A stretch of DNA of 64,000 nt from Hermatobates lingyangjiaoensis (taxonomy: Eukaryota; Arthropoda; Insecta; Hemiptera; Hermatobatidae): positions 744,001-808,000 of the forward strand of contig JAPFBL010000231.1 of the NCBI GenBank assembly GCA_026182355.1. Direction: 5' to 3'. Made by a program: the position numbers and the translations under genes. The notes beneath the pieces were generated by a model. That model was not told the DNA's origin, searched no databases, and saw only the letters and a list, made by a program, of their open reading frames with translations. This document shows, in pieces, positions 38,710-49,824 of the stretch (within the stretch, counting starts at the first letter, position 1; every line of letters begins with the position of its first letter).

Positions 38710-39800
38710 ATCCCAACCAGCTTTATTTTAACAGCTTCTTTTAATAAATACCATATGCATATTTCATTTATATGAAGTCATATTTGGAATCTAGTAATTT
38801 TAAAGCAATAAATGACGTTTACATTAATGCTGATCTTATAAATTGTGAAACCAATAACAAAGTATTCTGTATGTTGGTACAGTTTTGGTCCAAGAGAAGG
38901 TTAAAAATAACTCGTTATTGATTATATCACTGAAATATGATGTATTCCACTATAGAATTCAGATTAGCGGTTTATAACCAATCATTTCATACTTAATCAC
39001 AAGGATTTAGAATACTTACAAGGTCTTTCATTGAGAGTGCAGTTTGAAAGTGACTTTTCTTCACTCATGAAATTGTGATTTGAAGACTAAACTCTTATTT
39101 ACGTCATATTGTATCAAATAAGAAAACAAGGTGGTATGAGAAACACTTACACTCTCAATATATTTCTTTGCTCTTGTATGAATGTAGCATCATAAATGTA
39201 TGATTTACATTTAACACCCAGTTGGAAAATCTGTCTTGTCACCGGTGAAGCTAAAGTAATCTTTGCTAAAGTTTATGAGATAAGGAAATAGTATTATGGA
39301 ACATTCACTTATTTCTTAAAAAATCTGTTGGTTCAATTGATATCACGTGTCCTTCATTAAAATGACGAATAACGTACATACCTATTTTTTGAAAATAATC
39401 GTACTTAATTTTCTAGTTAGGAAGAGTTTGTAATTTGTAATTTCCTATATGGTTAAGAGACAATGGACAAGATAAAACTAAGGAATGATGAAGATAGATA
39501 CAAGCTAAGGGCTATTAATTATTTACAATGCAAAGTTGTGTTCTGCTGTGAGCTCTAGACTACACCTACACCATACTAAATATTAGTTTAAGCTAGACTT
39601 TTCATATTTATAGATAGCCATGTAAAATGGTACAGATTCTATCTTATGGCCACATTGATACCTTGAGATACAGACGGTTGTTTTTTAGGCTGAATTATAC
39701 CATAGAGTATCATATAATATAATACTTTAATTTTCTGTTATCCAACTACTAGTGCATATTTCAACTAGACATGAACTATACTATAGAGTGGTGGCAACTT
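38710..39800. other. AT-rich non-coding DNA
   Basis: No feature supported. Confidence 0.5.
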
Positions 39801-39810
39801 TATTCTAGAA

Positions 39811-40052
39811 CAGGGATGGCCTAGTCTGAGCCATTCTCCAAAATTTAAAGTACGAGTATTTTGTGATCCACAATTAAATACGTATTTAAAAGGCATGCAA
39901 AAAATACACACGGAAAAATACGGAACGATGATATTTTTTTAAAATATAATGGCACAAAAGTGAAAAGGGAACTCAGGTACATTTAATGAGAGGCACAAAT
40001 TATCCTTCAAAGAGTCACATGTAACTTGTGAGCCGCAAATTGGCCACTCTTG
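39811..40052. mobile_element. Short hAT-type MITE with 8-bp TSD
   Basis: A 242-bp element with imperfect terminal inverted repeats CAGGGATGGCC and GGCCACTCTTG. The flanking octamers TTCTAGAA (39803-39810) and TTCTCGAA (40053-40060) differ at one base and fit an 8-bp hAT duplication. The subterminal TGAGCC...GTGAGCCGC words are typical of this MITE style. No coding capacity. Confidence 0.8.
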
Positions 40053-40059
40053 TTCTCGA

Positions 40060-40640
40060 ACAAAATTATTTTCTTTATTGCTGTAAAGAAACCACTCTAG
40101 CCATATGTTCACCGTAAAAACCGGTGAACGAGTTTACCTCATTCAGTATTGCTTTGTACACAAACATGGACAATAGTATAGACCATAGGTAATGGAATAG
40201 ACTAGTGAACTTTATATTTATATTTTTATATTTATCGAGACAATGGGTGATCTACTTATTACTACGTTATTTATATCTACATTACTATGTAAACTTATAC
40301 ATGCTTTGATATTTTTCTAAATTATTATCCTGCAATCTAAAGCGGCGGTTCTCTGTGGATGATTTATCTTATTGACTAATAATCACTTATACTGGGTGGT
40401 ATGATTTGATAGACTACTAATTAATACAAATATGACATTTAGCCTCAATTAAAATTAAAACTTTCTAACGAAAATCTTGATCAGAAAACAAAATGTTAAC
40501 AGTTGTAGAAAAAGTAGACTTCTTATGTAATAGAATACAACTTCCTTTAAATGCCAAAAAAAAAAGAATGACAATTTTGAAAAAGCAATTATTAAATAAA
40601 ATATACATTTAGCACGATCATAAATGTACTTCATATGTTC
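40060..40640. other. AT-rich non-coding DNA
   Basis: No feature supported. Confidence 0.5.
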
Positions 40641-40645
40641 AACAA

Positions 40646-40745
40646 AGGAGTGAAGAGACAACGGAGAGATTATCTTTTATTGTGGGCGACGATAGATATT
40701 TTATGAACTATTGTTGTGCTGGAGCATGCAGTGGAATTATTAGGA
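40646..40745 (+). repeat. Direct repeat, copy 1 (LTR-like fragment)
   Basis: About 100 bp beginning GGAGTGAAGAGACAACGG and ending near GTGGAATTATTAG, closely matching 41090-41190. About 440 bp separate the two starts. Confidence 0.65.
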
Positions 40746-41019
40746 AAGAACTAGATATTATAAGAATTTTTAAGGCTGACAAATATAAAAAAAAAATAAT
40801 AAAAATATTTAAAAGACTAAAAATCATGATAAAAAGTCATATATCTTATAAAGATATCCTAAACATTATCACATATAACCAATAATATAACATTTATAAA
40901 ATATCATATTAATAGTTGATGCAAATTTATGGGTCATAAAGTAAAATTGTATTTAAGAATATTTTTTATTAACATCTTGAAACAGTTTAAATCTTTAGTA
41001 AGAGCTGAACTTGAAACAT

Positions 41020-41400
41020 CTGTAAAATGAAAACAAAGACAGTGTGGGCTCCATATAGACAAAAGGACAGCAGAAGAGAGAAGCATGGAGGAGTGAAGAG
41101 ACAACGGAGAGATTTCTTTTATTGTGGGCGACGACAGATATTTTATGAACTATTGTTGTGCTGGAGGCAGCATTCAGTGGAATTATTAGCAAGGAGATTG
41201 ACTGTTTGGTTTGCCAAGTCTTTAAGTTTTGCGCCCAGCCATTAGCAAGGAGAGTGCCGTTACTACCAAGTGTTATTCATTTATCAATTGTAACTTGAAG
41301 AAGCACAAGGAAGGGACAGCAGACTAACTCTAAAGAGTTATCCCTCTGTTCAGTTGAATATATACATTTGACTTCAGTACCTTGTCAGTTTTCTTTTTGT
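41020..41400 (+). repeat. LTR-like or retroposon segment containing direct repeat copy 2
   Basis: The match to copy 1 covers 41090-41190. The copy here sits in a longer non-AT-rich block with an internal duplicated word (CATTAGCAAGGAGAG / TTAGCAAGGAGATTG), a TTGAATATATACATTTG segment that could serve as a TATA-type promoter, and a T-rich end. It may be a solo LTR or a fragment of one, with copy 1 a truncated relative. No TG...CA ends or target-site duplication were confirmed. Confidence 0.3.
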
Positions 41401-41475
41401 TTTGTTTTTTTTTCTGTTTAATTATTTGTAAAGAAAATAATAATAAATTTGTAAGTACTTATCAGTATGATTACA

Positions 41476-41490
41476 ATTTATACTATATAT
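41476..41490. repeat. Target-site duplication, left copy (15 bp)
   Basis: ATTTATACTATATAT occurs immediately left of the family C element and again, exactly, at 41628-41642. Confidence 0.6.
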
Positions 41491-41627
41491 GATCAAACCA
41501 CAATAAGAAAATGGGAAAACAAGACTAAGATCTTTCAACCGGGTTTTTGACTCTGACGAAGACCGCTTGATACGGTTGAAAGATCTTAGTCTTGTTTTCC
41601 CATTTTCTTATTGTGGTTTGATCATTG
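41491..41627 (+). mobile_element. Complete family C fold-back element with 15-bp TSD
   Basis: A 137-bp element. The left arm from GATCAAACCACAATAAGAAA to CTTTCAACCG pairs with the right arm from CGGTTGAAAG to GTGGTTTGATC, almost perfectly, leaving a loop that holds the first part of the hammerhead-like core. Three terminal bases (TTG) follow ATC A on the right before the duplication. A perfect 15-bp direct repeat flanks it, longer than DNA-transposon duplications usually are and suggestive of target-primed reverse transcription. A second copy lies at 60381-60500. No coding capacity. Confidence 0.65.
41549..41591 (+). ncRNA. Hammerhead-like ribozyme motif, family C (best structural fit)
   Basis: In order: GACT (helix I), CTGACGA (41553-41559), one extra A, GACCG-CTTGATA-CGGTT (five-pair helix II with a G-U closing pair), GAAA (41578-41581), GATCTT, AGTC (helix I). 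GACT and AGTC pair perfectly. AGATCT is self-complementary, so helix III would form between two RNAs. The CUU triplet predicts cleavage between 41587 and 41588. Every invariant hammerhead core base is present apart from the extra nucleotide before helix II. The inverted-repeat context offers a competing long hairpin. Confidence 0.5.
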
Positions 41628-41689
41628 ATTTATACTATATATATTTAAAAAAAAAACAAAAAAGGATATTGATTAAGTTTGGAGAGTAG

Positions 41690-41995
41690 GTTAAAGAACT
41701 CTGGGCTGTAACAGCCGTGGATTTGTTCCGATCACAACAACCGCATGATATCTTGTTACATTTATATTATTATGACAACTATAATTGTAAATATTAATTG
41801 AACCATCAATCTTATTGTATGTGTCACAGTTGAAATCTTGGGTATTCGGTACACATCGACCTGCATGGTTTATGTTTTTCTTGTTTACTTCTTGCTGAAG
41901 AAGTGAGCCATACTAGCGTTTCTCCTGAAATATTTATATGAAATGGTCTAGTCATTAATGTTTTAGAATTTGGCTTTAAGACAATTAATTAATAG
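41690..41995. repeat. Possible interspersed repeat fragment
   Basis: A stretch with less AT-biased composition (CTGGGCTGTAACAGCCGTGG near 41701; TTGCTGAAGAAGTGAGCC near 41893). The second has CTGAAGA followed far downstream by TGAAA, but no convincing helix II, so it is not counted as a hammerhead core. Confidence 0.25.
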
Positions 41996-42388
41996 GTTAT
42001 GTATAACAATATGAACAAAGAATGCTTTTTCTGAAGTTGTACATTCTGATGATTATGAGTAGATATAATATGATGTAGTTTCAAAAAAAGTTCCTTTGAA
42101 AAAGCATTCTGTAATAAATTATCTTAAAATTTGTGCTAGATAAAAACTTGTTAAAAGAAAAGCCAGAAAAGTAAAATATGTCTTACTTTTCTTTACAGAA
42201 ATAAACAAACCATTCGGATGTAAAAGCTCCAGCAATATTTATGGTTAACATAAGATCTGAGACAGTAGACCAATTGGAAAAGGTTGAGCCAATCACAAAT
42301 CTTATGCAGTCTGATGCTTTATCCAAATCACTCACCATACTCTATAAAGATGCAATTAACCAATGGATACGAAGGAAGCGGATCAAAG

Positions 42389-42740
42389 TTGGCTAGAACA
42401 TCTATGAATAATGGAGTCTAATAGTCTCAAATTTGGCTAAAACATCTTTGAATAATGGAGTCTAATAGTCTCAAATTTGGCTAGAACATCTATGAATAAT
42501 GGAGTCTAATAGTCTCAAATTTGGCTAGAACATCTATGAATAATGGAGTCTAATAGTCTCAAATTTGGCTAGAACATCTATGAATAATGGAGTCTAATAG
42601 TCTCAAATTTGGCTAGAACATCTATGAATAATGGAGTCTAATAGTCTCAAATTTGGCTAGAACATCTATGTATAATGGAGTCTAATAGTCTCAAAGTTGG
42701 CTGGAACATCTATGAATAATGGAGTCTAATAGCCTCAAAT
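42389..42740 (+). repeat. 44-bp tandem repeat, 8 copies
   Basis: Eight head-to-tail copies of a 44-bp unit starting TTGGCTAGAACATCTATG and ending AGTCTCAAAT, with starts at 42389, 42433, 42477, 42521, 42565, 42609, 42653 and 42697. Internal copies are nearly identical; the edge copies carry a few substitutions, the usual pattern of unequal exchange. Unit length is not a multiple of three and no frame crosses it. Confidence 0.95.
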
Positions 42741-42744
42741 TTGG

Positions 42745-45278
42745 AAAGAGCATAATAAATTTTCTAAGGTACGATTGTATGTAGAATACCTAACATTGGT
42801 ACAAACATATAGTTGTACAACTATGATTTAAAGTTGGTTATAACTGATATACTCACATTAAAACAAATGATTGTTTTCTTTACATTAACATACATTTATT
42901 TTTCTTTTACCAATATTTCAACAATTTGAAATCATGTTGCATAAGTTCAAAGGAGCTACCATCAAAGGAGGATAACTTGTATAGGAAACAATTTCAGCAT
43001 TGTTGGACCTTGTATGTACACTTATTATGCTTGCGTTAGATTATTAATCTCATCTGAAATCCTAGGATTAGTGTATCTATGACTTAGTGTTACTTCATTG
43101 TACTCCAAGCTGCTTCCTCCAAAAGTTCTTCTAAATCCAAGAATCAGTTTGTATATGCCCAGAGTGATTTCTTTAAGACTTTATGTTTTGTTCACCAAAA
43201 TTTTTGGAACTGATTCTGTTGATTAACTTGTTCTACCTCGTGAGGATACTAATTCACCAAAAACTTCTCATGTTACTGAAATTAGATTAGATCAACTAGA
43301 TAGAATCTAATAGTTGTCATTGTAGTGTAATAATATTCTTCTGATATTGTAAGCTAAGAAGTTTTGTATTAAGACAATTTCTAACACGAAATGTAAAGCA
43401 TATTGATTCACCTTTCAAGTGTCTTGATAATGCTTAAATGTTATCCAAAAACAATGGAATTATCAAACACAACATGTTATAATATATCAAACACATTTAA
43501 TATTAAATATACAATTTTTTTACAACAACAGCTCAGTAGAAGTTAGTAGTTTACCAGAAATAAAATATTATCTAAAACCACATTTTGGCCAAGAAAGTGA
43601 CTTTTCTATGATGAAGTAATGGAAAAACTTTTTGAGTAAGCTCAAAAAATATGGCATGTTCAAGAGATATTAAGAGATAATCAAGGGAACAGTGGTTCAT
43701 CCTTAGCGTAGTCGAGTGCGACCAAAGGCCGGACTGTGTGGTAGTACTATTTTAACTACCTTAACTACCTTATTCAAAAACCAAGTATAACATATTTTAA
43801 CAATTTCGAGATACAATGAAAGAAAAAAAAAACAGCATTCTATTTTATTTATATTATGTTAAATGATAAGCGCCAGACTTTTCAATGGTGCTAAATTCCA
43901 ATATTTGCTTGATACGTTACGAAGGTATTAAAAACTGACACATGTAATTACAAACAAGGTAGTCGTAAGCATACAGCATGCTTTACGTTGTTACATTAAA
44001 ACAGCTTGACTAAAATCAATTTACGTAATTTGATTTGATTTGAGATTTCCAAAATTTTAGATAGAAAATAAAAAAGAAACATTGCATAAAGGCATGATGC
44101 AATTACCAATCAGGAGTTTGACCAATTTCAAAATGAAAAGAATTAGAAAGACACTCCAAGGTAAAAGCAATTCATTATTTCTAAACATCAAAATAATAGA
44201 CGTATTTCTACAGCTTGATAAGTCAAGAAAAGAAACTCAACAAGTGATGCAGATTTTGCTAAGAAATTCCATTTGTTTTATTAGTTGTCATTGTTGTTAA
44301 CCTGTCTTTTCAAGTCAGCTAAAATACAAAATGTGTCAACACGAACAAGCAAGGCTTAAGAGGTATGAATACACCTTTCTGTGACAGTCTGCTAATTGCC
44401 TTACAGCTAAGTACCCCAGGGGACAGTCTTGTTGTAACGTCAAATTCAAAAGAAGTCCTTGCTAAAAAAAAAAAACTGTAGTTCTGAAAATTTAATTTAA
44501 ACGACACATTAAAACAAGAAGAACATAGGAAATGAAATGGACAGTCAAATACAAGTAATTAAATTGTACGACTTGTTATTATTTAGTTCCGTTGAGAATA
44601 TTTAATTTCTATGATGTGTTAAAAGTAACACACTAACTTGTGGTAACCACTTGTGGTTTATTCTTCAATTTACATTCATTGTTCTCTTTCTTTGAGTAAT
44701 CCCCAGTTACAGATTTTCACTTTGTGTGCCTACTCAGGAACTAATGTATTAGGGAACACGATGAGTACTGCCTTCATTTCATGTGGTAATTTTTAAACAG
44801 ATTTAGAATAACTCCAAAAAAATGAAATGCTGTAAATATCTAAAATTACTCAGTTGATATCTGGTATTGCAAGAAGTCTCTAGAATATGTAAAAGGCTAA
44901 TGGATGAGCCATCTATGTAGGTAGATATTAATGCTGACTGATAATTATTAGAAACATTTAGAGAAAACCTTTGAAATTTTGTGTCTTGGGCTAATACTGA
45001 TTTAAAAATCTTTGTTACACCTTCAGTTCCAAACACATATGTTACATGAATTGAAGTCCCATTTATTTGGGGCTTTAGTTCTACTTTCCTCAGTATGTGT
45101 AAGCACAATAAAAATGAGCGATTGTACAACTGACAGAAGTATTAAGTTGCCGGTGGTTTGTTATTCCATACGGAGCATTCATCAGCAGTCATAGAATCAT
45201 GTTTCAAAAGTCTAATGTTTCATAATGTCAAGGTTCACCATTATTATGAAGTGCACATTAGAACAGACAATGCAGAAT
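42745..45278. other. AT-rich non-coding DNA
   Basis: No gene supported. The 72-codon frame at 44082-44300 and the 108-codon minus frame at 44803-45129 show no motif and no coding-like composition. Confidence 0.45.
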
Positions 45279-45288
45279 ATTAAATGGT

Positions 45289-45527
45289 AACACTAGAGTC
45301 AATAGATAGTACAAAATCTCCACACAAAATAAGTTTTTTATTCAAACTACATGTTTCAAATACTTCGTGTTTATTGTCAAGTAAACTTCTGCAATAAAAA
45401 TTACAAATTAAAAGTTACAATAATAAACCATTTTTTTGAATGGAAAAACTTCTTTTGCGTGGCGATTTTGTATTATTCACACCTACATGAGTAAATACCA
45501 CACAATTACAGATTGCACAGCTAATGA
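45289..45527 (+). mobile_element. Family A-related fold-back element with 10-bp TSD
   Basis: Flanked by ATTAAATGGT at 45279-45288 and 45528-45537. The left part (ACAAAATCTCCACACAAAAT...) and the right part ending GGCGATTTTGTATTATTC keep a shortened inverted arm. It ends with the family A tail GAGTAAATACCACACAATTACAG...CTAATGA. The core is worn: GTTTCAAATACTTCGTGTTT (from 45353) keeps GAAA and remnants of helix II on the minus strand but not CTGANGA. Confidence 0.55.
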
Positions 45528-45927
45528 ATTAAATGGTGAATCATAGTTTATACTTTTATTATTTATTATTTTTAACTATTGCAGTCCCTCCAAAATATGT
45601 TTTTTGAAATAAATAATGTTTTTATTTTAGTGTAAAATATTTATACTTTTTTATCCAACCAACATACATAAAGGATTTACACATTTCGTTCTGTTCAAGG
45701 GTTGCAAGTAAGAACTAATTTTTTAATGGTTTCATATCTGTTAATTTCCGAGAGCACCACTTAGCTCCAAGATGACCAATGGTTAACTTAGCTGATCTAA
45801 TGAGAACTTAATGATATAGACGTTGGCATATCATTTTATTGTAATAATTATTTATGAATATCCAACGACAAATCATGGTTTTGTAGACTACCATGCACTT
45901 ACATTCTGATTGTGAGATGGTCTGGAG

Positions 45928-46358
45928 CAGGGGTGCTCACACTTTATCAGTATGCGAGCTACTTATAAAATGACCAAGTCAAAACGATCTACCGACCCAT
46001 AAAAGTGTATGTTATTTTAAAATTTATTGAACATTCTTACCTTGCATTATTGCATGAGCCAATATTGCAACAAAATAAGAGCTCTCAACGTGTTTTTGTG
46101 ATTACCATATAATAATAATAATAATAAATTTTTTTTTTTGGTTAAGGGGGTGAAATGCATTTACACACATTGTGCTGGGCTCCCAATAATAATAATAATA
46201 ACAATACATTGACAATTTATAATAATAATAATTAAAAATAAATAAATAAAAATAATAAAATAAAATAATAATACAGCTGTTTTTTGTAGCTTTTCATTGT
46301 GCTCAAAGACAGAAGCTTTACAGGAGGATCAAAACACGCACACACACACACCACAGAG

Positions 46359-46450
<92 letters not shown>

Positions 46451-46556
46451 GCTGACTGTCACCCCGGAACTTTTTTTTTTCAAAGTTGTATGCGATCTAC
46501 CACTATTGGCCTCGCGATCGACTGGTAGATCGCGATCGACGTATTGAGCACCCCTG
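45928..46556. mobile_element. hAT-type MITE with perfect 8-bp TSD
   Basis: Terminal inverted repeats CAGGGGTGCTC and GAGCACCCCTG bound 629 bp; the octamer GTCTGGAG flanks it exactly at 45920-45927 and 46557-46564. Subterminal blocks GCGAGCTAC / GATCTACC and GGTAGATCGCGATCG are typical of hAT MITEs. The interior has filled with microsatellites (AAT at about 46110-46265, GATA then GA at 46360-46446). Confidence 0.9.
46360..46447. repeat. GATA and GA microsatellite inside MITE
   Basis: Several GATA units followed by about 33 GA units. The minus-strand poly(Ser-Leu) frame across it is an artefact. Confidence 0.95.
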
Positions 46557-46569
46557 GTCTGGAGTCATG

Positions 46570-48790
46570 TCTTGTAGCAAATTAGTTTGTTGTGTGACCA
46601 TTTATACTCAGGTCACGTGTTCTTTGTGTGATCGTAGTGGAAAGGTTAGAAAGACTCTAATGTTAAGTTATTTTGTTTTTTTTTTTGGTGGTTTCCAGGC
46701 CCCCTTTGCTTACAAATTCTTTGGCAATTTAAAGTAAGATGGAGTTAATTTGTTATTTTATGATTATTGTTATTTCCACCGATGTAAGAGTAGAAGAAGT
46801 CGAAACTTTTTTACTAAGTGTTTCTTGCAGTCAGTAGCCTTTTAATTGATCTTTAATACATAAATTCCCTAAAGCAATAACATGTCACAATTATCATAAT
46901 TAGATTTAATAAAAGCCTAGTAAACGTCACTCTTTCTCAATCGGTGATTACAAACCAATTTATATTTACGTGATAAGATCTTTCCCTATGGAATAATGCC
47001 TTCAGTGCCAATTAAAACGCCCGCCTCAGTCCACAACCGCAAATATAACCTACTAAATAACACAAACATCCTTCCATTAACTGACAAATTATAAATTCCT
47101 TTCTTTTATTTATTTACTTTTCAAATTCATTAAAACCTCTCTACACAAAAAAGAAAATTTTCTAAAAATACATAACCACTCTTATAAATTACAAACTTCA
47201 ACTTATTATGGTTAAGCATTTATTTTTCTTCGAAAGGGATTTGATTTTAAATTTGTTTTATATTTGCTGTTTTACAAAATTGAAGTACATACTTTTCATT
47301 CATAGAATGTAGTTTTCACTTTTTATTTGAAGTCAAAATCTTTAAAGTTCAATATCTTAATCTTTAAAATTTCCATATGAACTATATAGTTGATTCTTCT
47401 TATATGTTAAAACTGAAATAAATTGAAGAGCGAAGTTACTCATATAAACAATTAAGATGCTAGAAGTGTATTTGCAGTATGCAGGGAAACCACATACATA
47501 TAGAAAATGTAAAGTCAATATGCAATTTGATTAGCGGTCATGTGAAAAGAACAATTATGCACAATTGTATTATATAATCATTACGAAAACCTTTCTGATT
47601 ATAACTTCTTTTAATTAAGAACTTCTTCAAAATGCTGTGTTTATTAACTACTCCTCATGAGTTGATAAGGTTGAAAAAAGTAAATGTTAACATAAGCATT
47701 GGTCCAAGATAAGATATTTGCTGATTTATTTGTGTTTTAACGAATTGATGATTAGTAATATGTTGCCCCTTGGACAACGGCTATGATAACTTCAGCGAGA
47801 CTAAATAATATTTAATCTACCTCAGCAAACAAAAAATTATAATTTAGCTAAGTCTTATAAAAAGATCTAAAGGGTATGAAGTAGATTTCAGTAAGTTGAT
47901 AACTGGATTTAAAGAAAAGTAACTCAATATTAATTGAAGCAAAGTAAAAAAAAAAGATGTTGACAAAACTATTTTCAAATATTAGCTCATAACATAGAAA
48001 AGTTCTAACTTAATACAATTTAACAACATTGATACAGACATTCAGTTAAACCGTGCTCTTTGTACATTTGCCTCCTGATGGTAGGGGAATTCCAGGGGCA
48101 CATTCTCCTTCAGTGAACGAATATTCGTTGTGAACGAGAACTTCTAAAAGAGAATGGCACAGAGGATACTCTAAATAGAATTCAGACTCATAGCCAGTTT
48201 TAACCAAATGCTTATGAGTTAAGTGAAAAGGGATGTGAAGCCATTGAGATGGAGAGCTTTTGAAGCTTGAGCTAAGAATTATTAATTATTAAGTGTTCAC
48301 GAGAGAAATCGAAACGCTTTGGAAAATATAACATAAAACCATTTCTCAGCTAAAATATTATCGGATACAGCTGAACATATTCACCATGAATATTGGTTGT
48401 AAATTGGGTCACTTATATTGAAAATCTAAACTTCCAAATTTATTCGTTTCTTTTTGAAATAAAAATTACTTAAATTTTAAAGTTTACTGTTGAATATAAG
48501 AATTTTTTTCAGTAATGAATACTTGGTAACAAACTTGAACTAAATTGAATGTACACTAACCAATTAGCAGCCTTATTAGCTGCTCAGTCACGTTTGGTTA
48601 CCATGCACACAGGGCTGCCAATGAGAATTTCACCAAAGTTGTAACCTGGGTTCGGAAAAACCCTAAATTATAACTTGAAACCCCAGTAATAAAATATACA
48701 TATTAATAAAGATATGAATTTACTAATTTTACTCACCTCTATTATTGCATTATTCTGAGTCTTCTTCTTCTTCAGTTCCTGAGCTTAAAC
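46570..48790. other. AT-rich non-coding DNA
   Basis: No feature supported. Confidence 0.5.
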
Positions 48791-48798
48791 ATAAAGCA

Positions 48799-49311
48799 TT
48801 TCTGCCTCTTCAAATATCTATATCCATAAAACTTCATAATTTCTGCCTCTCCAAATATCTATATCCATAAAACTTCATCATTTCTGCCTCTCCAAATATC
48901 TAGATCCATAAAAATTCATAATTTCTGCCTCTCCAAATATCTAGATCCATACAACTTCATAATTTCTGCCTCTCCAAATACCTATATCCATAAAACTTCA
49001 TAATTTCTGCCTCTCCAAATATCTAGATCCATAAAACTTCATCATTTCTGCCTCTCCAAATATCTAGATCCATAAAACTTCATCATTTCTGCCTCTCCAA
49101 ATATCTAGATCAATAAAAATTCATAATTTCTGCCTCTCCAAATATCTAGATCCATAAAAATTCATAATTTCTGCCTCTCCAAATATCTAGATCCATAAAA
49201 CTTCATCATTTCTGCCTCTCCAAATACCTATATCCATAAAACTTCATCATTTCTGCCTCTCCAAATATCTAGATCCATAAAAATTCATAATTTCTGCCTC
49301 TCCAAATATCT
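48799..49311 (+). repeat. 41-bp tandem repeat, 12 copies plus partial
   Basis: Units of 41 bp start TTTCTGCCTCTCCAAATATC and recur exactly every 41 bases from 48799 to 49250, with a partial copy to 49311. Variants (ATC/ACC, TAT/TAG, CTTCATAA / CTTCATCA / ATTCATAA) are shared among non-adjacent copies, suggesting multi-unit duplication. Frames shift through the array, so it is not coding. Confidence 0.95.
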
Positions 49312-49319
49312 TTGACTTA

Positions 49320-49812
49320 TTTCTCCACTTTCTATAGGGCGTATTAGTTCTATTCGTGACTGCCAAGTGGTGAATCATTGTTGCTCCTTGCAAATTAACC
49401 GTATTGCCAGAACTCTTCCTCTTAATGTTCCTGCTTCATAGAACTTGTTTCTTTTGTTTTAACACAATTCATTAGTGAAAAAATTCTTTTACCTGAAACA
49501 GATGAATGTACCGAAATAGTTAGATTTGATAATTAGTTATTTTTATACTTTTCAAGATAGAATGTAATAAAAAAAAACTTCAAAACATTTTCATTTGACA
49601 AAAAGATGAAACAGAGACGAATTTTCATTTTCAAATAAAATTAATTCTATTAATTTAATATTATTTTTTATAATTAATTAAATTTGGTACGTTTTACTCG
49701 TTTTTGTTGTGTTTAATTTTGGTAGGACTAGCTAAAAAAATTCGACAGCCCTTATGTATGATAAAACCCCCCCAGATTTTTTGAATTCTAAAAAAGAACC
49801 AGAACCCTAGAC
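49320..49812. other. AT-rich non-coding DNA
   Basis: No feature supported. Confidence 0.5.
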
Positions 49813-49824
49813 AGCTCTTATAAA

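Noticed and set aside
41893..41933. Another hammerhead core (CTGAAGA ... TGAAA)
   Set aside because: No convincing helix II between the two segments and no helix I.
42389..42740. CRISPR-like array
   Set aside because: Units are contiguous with no unique spacers, and the genome is eukaryotic; this is a satellite.
44803..45129. 108-codon minus-strand frame
   Set aside because: No motif, no splice context, and residue usage like random AT-rich translation.
46232..46483. 83-codon minus-strand frame rich in Ser-Leu
   Set aside because: It is the GA microsatellite read in frame, inside a hAT MITE.
48799..49311. CRISPR-like or coding repeat array
   Set aside because: No spacers; the 41-bp unit breaks any reading frame.
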